DNA of 20,038 nucleotides from a virus. Under the pieces are notes generated by a model. That model did not search any database. It saw nothing but the letters and a program-made list of their open reading frames with translations, and was not told the origin of the DNA. Shown here piece by piece: positions 14,367 through 20,038 of this stretch. Every line of letters begins with the position of its first letter. Within the stretch, counting starts at the first letter, position 1. The position numbers and the translations under genes were made by a program. The DNA is taken from IMG/VR virus record IMGVR_UViG_3300006752_003878, positions 1 through 20,038 of that record; one strand, given 5' to 3'.

Positions 14367-15281
14367 TTAAATATTTTTATCAATTGATACCAATGGTGCT
14401 GAAAGTTTTTGTGTAGTAAGGTTACCGGGCTTTTTGACAACCATCCAACTGTGTGTACCGTTGTCTGTGGAACCCGATGCTACTACATCAAATCCAATAC
14501 TATATGCTAAAGTGCTCATTAGTTGTTTAGTGTTATAGCATCTATAAGTGTCAACACATAGATCCAAACTTGCTATTTGTTCGCAATCGTTGTATGTGAA
14601 TAAAAAATGTCCGCCTGGAGCAAGTACATTAATAATTTCTTTCATTTCTTTCTTAATAGGATCAGTTGGCATAAATTCATATGTGCCGATGTTTACTGCA
14701 AGTCCTAGTTGACCGTCAGGAAGATCATCTATGTTCTTATAAAAAAACATACGCTTTTTACCAAAGAAAGAATTAAATTGACTTCTAACTTTTTCAGGAT
14801 TTGTGGCATGTCCTTGATAAATGTATAATGGGTCACATGCAAGAAATTTATTAGTTAATTTTCCTGTACTAGGATTTAATTCAACTCCGGCATATTGCCA
14901 ACTACTATATCTGCCAATTTGCAAAGACAACTCATTAATGGCAGCTGGAGTATATGAATCTATTCTTTCTTGTATAATCTGTATGTCAACAACTTCTTGG
15001 TAGTTGTAGTAGTCTTTTTGTCGTATTTCATTTTCTTGTTTACGAAGTAACTTTGATGCTTCTTCGTTGACATGTGAGATTTGTTTATTATACTGATCTG
15101 CTAACTCTTGCATCTCTTGCAAAATGTTAATAATAGATTTGTGGTTAGATTTGTCCTTCCACAGTAAAGATTGTTTTTCAAAAAACTCTTGTTTTTCGAG
15201 TAAATTATCATTCGTCAGAAGAGACTCGCTGTTATTTTTTATTACAGATGATAATGCAATCATTTTATCTACGAGTTTCAT
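14367..15281 (-). CDS. Coiled-coil protein with methyltransferase-like C-terminal domain
   Basis: This is a 304-residue protein in two parts. Residues 1-100 are highly charged and helical (Glu, Lys, Gln, Asn rich), a likely coiled coil. Residues about 115-290 look like a divergent class I SAM-dependent methyltransferase: LACDPLYIYQG (147-157) could be the acidic end of strand 2, LGLAVNIGTYEFMP the strand 4 region, and VLAPGGHFLFTYND (about 219-232) the characteristic post-strand-4 Pro-Gly-Gly turn and strand 5. The glycine-rich motif I loop is not obvious. The start has GGAG eight bases upstream and lies behind a TATAAATA late-promoter element. The target is unknown. Its setting between polymerase and clamp suggests a DNA- or replisome-related job, but that is only inference. 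Confidence 0.65.
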   Translation of the reverse strand: MKLVDKMIALSSVIKNNSESLLTNDNLLEKQEFFEKQSLLWKDKSNHKSIINILQEMQELADQYNKQISHVNEEASKLLRKQENEIRQKDYYNYQEVVDIQIIQERIDSYTPAAINELSLQIGRYSSWQYAGVELNPSTGKLTNKFLACDPLYIYQGHATNPEKVRSQFNSFFGKKRMFFYKNIDDLPDGQLGLAVNIGTYEFMPTDPIKKEMKEIINVLAPGGHFLFTYNDCEQIASLDLCVDTYRCYNTKQLMSTLAYSIGFDVVASGSTDNGTHSWMVVKKPGNLTTQKLSAPLVSIDKNI

Positions 15282-15297
15282 TGACGTTCTCCAGTTG

Positions 15298-15305
15298 TAT
15301 TTATA
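15298..15305 (-). promoter_or_regulatory. T4-type late promoter octamer TATAAATA
   Basis: The exact T4 late-promoter -10 consensus TATAAATA lies in the 32-base gap between the polymerase stop and the next start, in the right orientation and about 17 bases before that ATG. In T4 such sites are read by gp55-gp33 RNA polymerase helped by the gp45 clamp, and a gp45-like gene is next but one. Its exact match and intergenic position make chance less likely, but the flanking gap is AT-rich. Confidence 0.6.
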
Positions 15306-15313
15306 TACGTATA

Positions 15314-17974
15314 TTACTCAAACGAGAATAAATCATCAAACGTGTTAGCAGTTTGCGTTGCTCCCTTAAGATCCCATTTGAGAACACTGAGCAAGTTGTC
15401 AATCTTTTGATCTACAATAGTTGCTTCCATCAAACTGTCATCGAACGGAAGTTCTTTGAACCAAATTGGTAATTGCGTTTCATCTGTAGGATAACCAATG
15501 CTAGTCCAGCCCAGAGGATTACTTTTAAGTTTGCACACAATAGTTTTAGCACCGTCCATAATCTCACTGCTATACTTGTCACCGTTCATTTTGCGCATTG
15601 TATTCCAATTCATTGCTGCTCTAACATGCCCGGGCATGTTTGCTTTGCCTAGTCTCTTTTCTTCTGCACTGTATTTGGTTAAGTTATTAACACGTTTCGG
15701 TGTACCTTTTTCCCAGCCTGGGCGTTCGTGAAAATTATTTTTAAACTCTTTGATCTTTTCGATAATCTCTTCTCGCTGGCTACCAGTTAGTACATCTAAT
15801 AATAATTCGCTCATGAAGTCTTGCATAACCTTTGGAGTATCACTGCGCTTGAGATCCAGTCCCATTGCTTTTACTTTACCAGGCTTACCATCTGTGTCTA
15901 GTCTAAAACCTTCTAAGTCATATATCAGTGCCGCATAACGCTTCTTTGTGATATACAATCCTTTAGTTGCAACAATCTCTCTGCCGCCTTTGATGATCTC
16001 GCCATTCTCACGCGGGCAATGAAAAGCACGTTCCATAAACACTGGAAACTCGTCGTTTACTTGGTCTGCAATTCCATCATAAAGTGCTGTAACAATTTCT
16101 TTTGTCCACTCTTGTCTGCCACTTTCTACTTCGTCTTTCATCATGGGCCATGCACTGAAGTACACACTATCAGTATCGCCATATACAATAGCATCTCCTA
16201 CATGATCTTCCTTTCCTGTAAGGAGACCATTAACTGTTTCAGCCATACGCTTGGAGATGCACCTTCCAGTAAGAGTTGTTGATTGCCCAATACGATGGTC
16301 AAAAAAACGACAACCTGGATTAAGAATAGCACCGTATAAACTATTAAGATTAATCTTCTTAACCAATTGTCGCTTATCCCAATATTCCACATCGCCTTGT
16401 TCATCCTTTGCTTTTTTCAGTTCTTTTTGCATATCTTTACGCTCTGCGTACCACCGCTCTAGTAGTGCAGGGATGATACCTTTACGTTCATAAGTAAAGA
16501 TAGTACCATTAGCACTTAGTGTCCACGGCTGATTACTATCAAACATAAGACGCCATACATCATATGCACTGAGCGTATCTTCATCACCGTTCTCCCAGTC
16601 AATGGTAATCTCAGTGCCGCGCTCCATATTCATTACTGCTTGGTATTCTTTACTACCAAACTCTCCTTCCCATGCATCTGCAAATGACTTTTTATTTGCC
16701 ATTTTTGTACGTACTGCATGTTCAGTCATTGTTTGTCGGAGTTGTCCAACAACAGTTTCTGGACCCATATTAAGTGCGCGAATCACACTAGGATACAGAC
16801 TGTTAATATCAATAGCACCAATCCAGTCATGCAATCCTTTTTTAGGATATGCCACATAAGCACCTGCTGCTGTAGTGCTTTCACCGTCTCTGTTTTTACG
16901 ATTAGGAACAACCATACCGCGAGCATGTGCATCATTAATGATAGCCTGCTCTGTTACAGCAACAGCACCCATAGTAGTCATAAGCAACACTGTGTTTTCA
17001 TGTGCCAACACATTACTTAGGTCAATAAAGCGTAGTTTCTTATCTAGTTTGTTTAGCAGTGCAGTATCTTGTCTGTTATAGTCAATGAACTTTTCAAAGT
17101 CCTGATTATATAACTGATCAAGTGTGCCTTCATATGCAACTTTACGTTCATCTAGTTCATGTTCACCGATAGCATCCAATGTATAACTATGACGCTCTTC
17201 GTATGTGTATTTGCGATACAATTGCATATAGTCTAAGTGTACACGACCTACTAGGTCAAATGTAACACTTTCTTTACCAAAGCGTTCAAATGTGCGTTTC
17301 TTAGGCAACTGTCCAAACAAACACCATTTACGATTATCATCTTTACTAAGCACTCGAGTGATACGATTTACAGTGTACGGAATATCATATCCTTCGCTGT
17401 TCCATCCACTTACAATGTCTGCATCTTCTAACAAGTCTAAGAAAACTTCAAGCATTTCTGCTTCGCTTGTAAACAAGTAAGTATTATCGAAACGCTTGCA
17501 TAAGTCAGTAGCAGTTTCCATTGTCATACCACTTGGTGGAATAGCCAATGTTACAAGTTGATCTGTCCAGTCTAAGTATATTGAGATTGCTGTAATAGGA
17601 TTAAAAGGATCCTCAGGACTACTATAGCCCTTCTCTTTGTGAAAGTCTACTTCAATATCGAAAAAAGCAGTTTGCAGTTTAGGAGCATCTGCACCAAGAT
17701 AGTTATCTGCTAAACAACGAAACACAGGATTAATATCACTTTCCCATATACCTTTGCCGCCTTGAATCTTCAGTTCACGCTGGAACTCTTTGCGATTGCG
17801 TGTACTAAATCTGCTTACTGGCTTATCATAGATAGTTTTGTATTTTCCACGTGGATCATCATAATAAAACACATAGTTAGCAGGATACTCACGATATTCT
17901 CGTTTACCATCTACACGTTCAACTACATGAATACGATCATGTTCTCTATCAAAATATGCGTCTACGTAACTCAT
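15314..17974 (-). CDS. 43: Family B DNA polymerase (gp43-like) with 3'-5' exonuclease
   Basis: This is the replicative DNA polymerase, 886 residues against 898 in T4 gp43. Exonuclease: Exo I FFDIEVDF with Asp106 and Glu108; Exo II GWNSEGYDIPY (190-200) with Asp197; Exo III YNRQD (299-303) with Asp303. Polymerase: motif A DINSLYPS (389-396) with Asp389; motif B KINLNSLYG (540-548); motif C YGDTDS (598-603) with both catalytic aspartates. All are intact, so both activities are expected. The C-terminus ends in FDDLFSFE, plausibly the clamp-contact tail. ATG 17974 overlaps the preceding stop by four bases (ATGA). No intein or split is visible. Confidence 0.97.
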   Translation of the reverse strand: MSYVDAYFDREHDRIHVVERVDGKREYREYPANYVFYYDDPRGKYKTIYDKPVSRFSTRNRKEFQRELKIQGGKGIWESDINPVFRCLADNYLGADAPKLQTAFFDIEVDFHKEKGYSSPEDPFNPITAISIYLDWTDQLVTLAIPPSGMTMETATDLCKRFDNTYLFTSEAEMLEVFLDLLEDADIVSGWNSEGYDIPYTVNRITRVLSKDDNRKWCLFGQLPKKRTFERFGKESVTFDLVGRVHLDYMQLYRKYTYEERHSYTLDAIGEHELDERKVAYEGTLDQLYNQDFEKFIDYNRQDTALLNKLDKKLRFIDLSNVLAHENTVLLMTTMGAVAVTEQAIINDAHARGMVVPNRKNRDGESTTAAGAYVAYPKKGLHDWIGAIDINSLYPSVIRALNMGPETVVGQLRQTMTEHAVRTKMANKKSFADAWEGEFGSKEYQAVMNMERGTEITIDWENGDEDTLSAYDVWRLMFDSNQPWTLSANGTIFTYERKGIIPALLERWYAERKDMQKELKKAKDEQGDVEYWDKRQLVKKINLNSLYGAILNPGCRFFDHRIGQSTTLTGRCISKRMAETVNGLLTGKEDHVGDAIVYGDTDSVYFSAWPMMKDEVESGRQEWTKEIVTALYDGIADQVNDEFPVFMERAFHCPRENGEIIKGGREIVATKGLYITKKRYAALIYDLEGFRLDTDGKPGKVKAMGLDLKRSDTPKVMQDFMSELLLDVLTGSQREEIIEKIKEFKNNFHERPGWEKGTPKRVNNLTKYSAEEKRLGKANMPGHVRAAMNWNTMRKMNGDKYSSEIMDGAKTIVCKLKSNPLGWTSIGYPTDETQLPIWFKELPFDDSLMEATIVDQKIDNLLSVLKWDLKGATQTANTFDDLFSFE

Positions 17975-18231
17975 TTTCTACCTTTGTACCATTTTGCTAT
18001 ACCCCAGACACTCATTACAGCCCAAAATATCTCTAGTGTTATGTTAGCAAGAACTGGCTTAAAATACAAGTTAATTCCTAACAATATTGCTACTACTAGG
18101 TTAAAGAAACTGTACCAAAAACCTTTAGCATCTACTCTATCTGTTTGCAGAGCCCAGTAAGTACCAACCAGTAACAACATACCGCATTGTCCTACTACGT
18201 CACTCCAATGTAATGTATAATAATCTACCAT
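17971..18231 (-). CDS. Small membrane protein, CBU_0592-like
   Basis: This 86-residue protein has about three hydrophobic segments: residues about 10-28 (VVGQCGMLLLVGTYWAL), 37-57 (FWYSFFNLVVAILLGINLYF) and 62-78. The pattern W-x2-V-x-G-x2-G...tYw...N near a second helix, then I-E-x2-W-x3-S before a short basic tail (KWYKGRK), resembles the CBU_0592-type domain of small bacterial membrane proteins, whose function is not known. I start at ATG 18231 because the longer frame to 18318 would add a Arg/Cys-rich tail inside the previous gene. It overlaps that gene by 7 bases and the polymerase by 4. Confidence 0.65.
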   Translation of the reverse strand: MVDYYTLHWSDVVGQCGMLLLVGTYWALQTDRVDAKGFWYSFFNLVVAILLGINLYFKPVLANITLEIFWAVMSVWGIAKWYKGRK

Positions 18232-18506
18232 AATCCTGCGGCTACTCCATAACCAAAAACGTTGATACAAGCAAAGTATCCTGTTAGTAACATAATCCAA
18301 GCGGCACCTCTGCGCCAACTTGCATATAATTGTGTTACACTTCCTACAAAAAATGCAGGGTATACCACTAGCATATTGGGATCGTCTGCGTTAACTGCTA
18401 GTGTCAGACTTGCATATACAGTGAATAAGAAACTTATTAGTTCAAAGTAAAATGCAATACTATCACTGCGATAACTGTTTACCCAAAATTGTTTTACACT
18501 GCTCAT
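18225..18506 (-). CDS. Small membrane protein, 93 aa
   Basis: Three hydrophobic stretches are visible: residues about 18-38 (AFYFELISFLFTVYASLTLA), 48-60 and 70-90 (WIMLLTGYFACINVFGYGVAAG), with a charged loop (ASWRRG) before the last. The topology resembles the next gene's protein, and the two may be a pair. The start ATG 18506 forms an ATGA overlap with the nucleosidase stop, which is more convincing than the upstream ATG at 18554. The function is not recognised; a transporter fragment or membrane modulator is possible. Confidence 0.65.
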   Translation of the reverse strand: MSSVKQFWVNSYRSDSIAFYFELISFLFTVYASLTLAVNADDPNMLVVYPAFFVGSVTQLYASWRRGAAWIMLLTGYFACINVFGYGVAAGLW

Positions 18507-19069
18507 AGTACTGACAAGAAGTCCCTTACGCCATTGGCAACATTTTGTTCCCATATGTCTGCTTGATGCGGTGTACCTACATAATCTGTTACATACTTGT
18601 AGCAGTCAAACCATACATTCATACGTTTGCAAACACTTGCAATAGCGTATGCTTCCATATCTACAATATCAATATTGTTATCCACAAGCCACGGTTCAAG
18701 TTCATGTACAAACTGATCACCGGTGCCTACAGTAAGTCCATGCGTCATGTCTGCACTAAACTCTAGATAGTTATAACCTGCTTCAAAAGGTGTAACACCT
18801 CTTGGTGCTTGTGGTTCTGCGTTCATGTCTCGTTGTACAAAACGTGTAACACGATGCAACCCTGTTAGCTCTTTGTTGCAACTACCCGCAGTGCCATAGT
18901 TAACCACACGAGGGTGGAAGCCTAAACTATTTGCTTCCATGATTGCTTGTGCAGTTGCTACAGCAGCGTTGACTTTGCCAACGCCAGTATAGATTACTTT
19001 GTAGTTCTTAGGTGCTTGTTTGTATGGAAGTTCGGCTTCCAGTGCAACTAACAATATGCGATATTGCAT
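18503..19069 (-). CDS. MTA/SAH nucleosidase-like (phosphorylase superfamily) enzyme
   Basis: Enzymes of this family cleave 5'-methylthioadenosine and S-adenosylhomocysteine to free adenine plus a thio-sugar. The protein has 188 residues, about 45 fewer than E. coli MTAN. Visible family motifs: VALEAEL (8-14) with the N-terminal catalytic Glu; YTGVGKVNAA (27-36) for the SGIGKVNAA loop; NYGTAGSC (57-64) for NTGSAGG; GTGDQFV (115-121) for SGDAF; VDMEAYAIASVC (136-147) with Glu139, which contacts the ribose; and YVTDYVG (159-165) with Asp162, the adenine-protonating residue. It could remove inhibitory SAH after methylation and free adenine for the APRT at 607-1125. It starts directly after the DsbA-like stop. 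Confidence 0.85.
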   Translation of the reverse strand: MQYRILLVALEAELPYKQAPKNYKVIYTGVGKVNAAVATAQAIMEANSLGFHPRVVNYGTAGSCNKELTGLHRVTRFVQRDMNAEPQAPRGVTPFEAGYNYLEFSADMTHGLTVGTGDQFVHELEPWLVDNNIDIVDMEAYAIASVCKRMNVWFDCYKYVTDYVGTPHQADIWEQNVANGVRDFLSVL

Positions 19070-19330
19070 TTAGATCTTGCCAACTGTAGCAAGAATTGTT
19101 TCCAGTGTTTCATGGTCTTCGCTTGCTTTGTCAAAATCTGCTTTGTATGCTGTGCGTACTGCTTTTTTAAGTACAGCAGGCTTGATCTGCATTTCTTCTG
19201 CAATTGCTTTTACAGTGTCGTTTAGACCTTCATTAAGGTCATCAACTTCCTGCATTACAGTAAGTCCTTCGTTTACTAGTTGTGTTAATTTTGCTTTTTC
19301 TTCACTCGAAAAAATACGTGCGCCACTCAT
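19070..19330 (-). CDS. dsbA: DsbA-like double-strand DNA-binding / late transcription protein
   Basis: The 86-residue protein resembles T4 DsbA, a small helical protein that binds double-stranded DNA and aids late transcription. The first half is acidic to neutral (SSEEKAKLTQLVNEGLTVMQEVDDL). The second half has the basic helix pattern AVLKKAVRTAYKADFDKASE, comparable in layout to T4 DsbA's FNRLLALYHKDNRDVFEAE region. Start ATG 19330 (MSGARIF) is chosen because AAGGAG lies eight bases before it. The longer frame to 19405 runs back over the promoter at 19365-19393 and has no such site. Identification is by pattern and length, so moderate. Confidence 0.6.
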   Translation of the reverse strand: MSGARIFSSEEKAKLTQLVNEGLTVMQEVDDLNEGLNDTVKAIAEEMQIKPAVLKKAVRTAYKADFDKASEDHETLETILATVGKI

Positions 19331-19364
19331 GTGAATACTCCTTGATATATCTTTATTAGTGTTT

Positions 19365-19393
19365 AGTATACTACTTAATGCCTTGTGCGTCAA
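19365..19393 (-). promoter_or_regulatory. Sigma70-type promoter upstream of dsbA-like gene
   Basis: TTGACG (19393-19388) and TATACT (19370-19365) are spaced by exactly 17 bases on the minus strand. The -35 box lies within the last codons of the upstream membrane-protein gene and the -10 in the 40-base gap. Transcription would start near 19358, giving a leader of about 28 bases before the DsbA-like ATG. Confidence 0.7.
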
Positions 19394-19838
19394 GCACAAA
19401 ATCATAACTTTCGTAGTTACCTTTGTTTAATGGTCCGCCATATCCACTTGGAGGGAGACTGCCCTTCATTTGTTGTGGTATACCTTTTGCAGATCGTTGT
19501 TTTGCATTTTCTAATGCTTGCTTGTTTTCTTCTGTGTTTAATATGCGAACATTTTTCGGACGATCTTCTTTTGGCTGTATAATCCATACAAATATAAACT
19601 GTTCATTAGGATCGTTAGTGTGTGCCAAATATAAACTTTCATCAGGTATAGTTTGGAATATTGGATAACCGAGTATATCAGTTACAGTCTTGTACGTACT
19701 AAAAACACATACAAGAGCAACAGGAATAACTAACATCATAACAAATAAATTTCTAGCAAAATGGATACCAATACCCAACACGATTAATGTTAGTATAAGA
19801 ACACTTACAAACAGCGGTAGTAAACTGAAATCAAACAT
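19371..19838 (-). CDS. Two-helix membrane protein, 155 aa
   Basis: The N-terminus has two adjacent hydrophobic segments (residues about 5-27 and 30-50) with a short His-Phe-Ala-Arg-Asn turn, followed by a soluble tail of about 100 residues. The tail starts with a strand-rich part (SLYLAHTNDPNEQFIFVWI, 68-86) and continues as a charged, Gln/Lys/Pro/Gly-rich, probably flexible region. There is no lipobox or enzyme motif. It would sit in the inner membrane with both ends on one side. The ATG overlaps the preceding stop by one base (TAATG). The family is not recognised. Confidence 0.7.
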   Translation of the reverse strand: MFDFSLLPLFVSVLILTLIVLGIGIHFARNLFVMMLVIPVALVCVFSTYKTVTDILGYPIFQTIPDESLYLAHTNDPNEQFIFVWIIQPKEDRPKNVRILNTEENKQALENAKQRSAKGIPQQMKGSLPPSGYGGPLNKGNYESYDFVLDAQGIK

Positions 19839-20038
19839 TAATTTCTCCTCTGATGAGAAAAGTGTCTCGGTCTAGTTATAATTTCATGTCTTACTTTGTC
19901 AGATGATACAAAGTCTCCATTGTCATCTAATGTAAAGTTAACTAAAGTAATTTGTTGTCCGCGCTCGTTATATGTAAATTTATCAACAACAGTTTCAATA
20001 TAAGGATTTACTTTTATAAGTGTAAATTCTATCCAACC
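19838..20038 (-). CDS. C-terminal end of an unidentified gene
   Basis: An open frame enters from the right edge and ends at TAA (19840-19838), giving the last 66 residues of a protein. They contain alternating strands (FTLIKVNPYIETVVDKFTY, then QQITLVNFTLDDNGDFV) and a basic tail rich in Arg and His (RHEIITRPRHFSHQRRN pattern). The tail end could bind nucleic acid, but no family can be assigned from this fragment. Its stop overlaps the start of the membrane-protein gene. Confidence 0.65.
   Translation of the reverse strand, partial: GWIEFTLIKVNPYIETVVDKFTYNERGQQITLVNFTLDDNGDFVSSDKVRHEIITRPRHFSHQRRN

Noticed and set aside
19331-19405. Upstream extension of the DsbA-like frame to an earlier ATG
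   Set aside because: It runs back over the sigma70-type promoter, has no ribosome site, and would add residues unlike the rest of the protein; the ATG at 19330 with AAGGAG is preferred.
1-20038. CRISPR arrays, tRNA genes, insertion sequences, attachment sites
   Set aside because: No regularly spaced repeats, cloverleaf-like GTTCRA segments, transposase or integrase motifs were found when reading both strands by eye.

Overview
The window looks like one arm of a T4-like (myovirus-type) phage genome, most plausibly marine. It encodes a family B DNA polymerase of gp43 type, a gp45-size sliding clamp and a DsbA-like late-transcription protein. The base composition is AT-rich. Genes are packed with 1-50 bp overlaps, and every supported gene is on the minus strand, so transcription runs from high to low coordinates. 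No photosynthesis gene, tRNA, integrase, transposase or CRISPR array is visible. The host cannot be fixed from the sequence. The accessory content (a purine-type ABC binding protein, nucleotide-sugar enzymes) would suit a phage of marine Alphaproteobacteria or cyanobacteria.

Layout in transcription order. (1) 20038-17971: the end of an unidentified gene, a two-helix membrane protein, a DsbA-like protein behind a good sigma70-type promoter, an MTA/SAH nucleosidase-like enzyme and two small membrane proteins. (2) 17974-13569: DNA polymerase, a methyltransferase-like coiled-coil protein behind a T4-type late promoter octamer, and the sliding clamp behind a near-consensus sigma70-type promoter. 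(3) 13569-3118: an accessory block of about 10 kb. It contains a TGT/DpdA-like transglycosylase, a Gfo/Idh oxidoreductase, a zinc-alcohol-dehydrogenase-like protein, three unrecognised proteins (one very acidic), a QueD-like PTPS-fold protein, a GT-B glycosyltransferase, a UDP-sugar-dehydrogenase-like enzyme, a 2OG-Fe(II) oxygenase, a half-length DegT aminotransferase, FolE (GTP cyclohydrolase I), an amidinotransferase and a small unrecognised protein. (4) 3071-1: a secreted BMP-family substrate-binding protein, an isopenicillin-N-synthase-type oxygenase, adenine phosphoribosyltransferase, two small unknown genes, and the first codons of another gene behind an extended -10 promoter.

Three functional themes can be proposed. 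First, 7-deazaguanine chemistry: FolE makes the pterin precursor, a divergent QueD-like protein sits nearby, and the DpdA-like enzyme could insert a deazapurine into DNA. QueE and QueC are not in the window. Second, synthesis or transfer of an unusual sugar or cyclitol: dehydrogenases, aminotransferase, amidinotransferase and glycosyltransferase resemble, as a set of families, the toolkit used for guanidinylated aminocyclitols and amino-sugars. Third, purine acquisition and adenine salvage: the BMP binding protein, a nucleosidase releasing adenine, and APRT converting adenine to AMP. The individual enzyme families are mostly well supported by visible motifs. The pathway-level links are inference.
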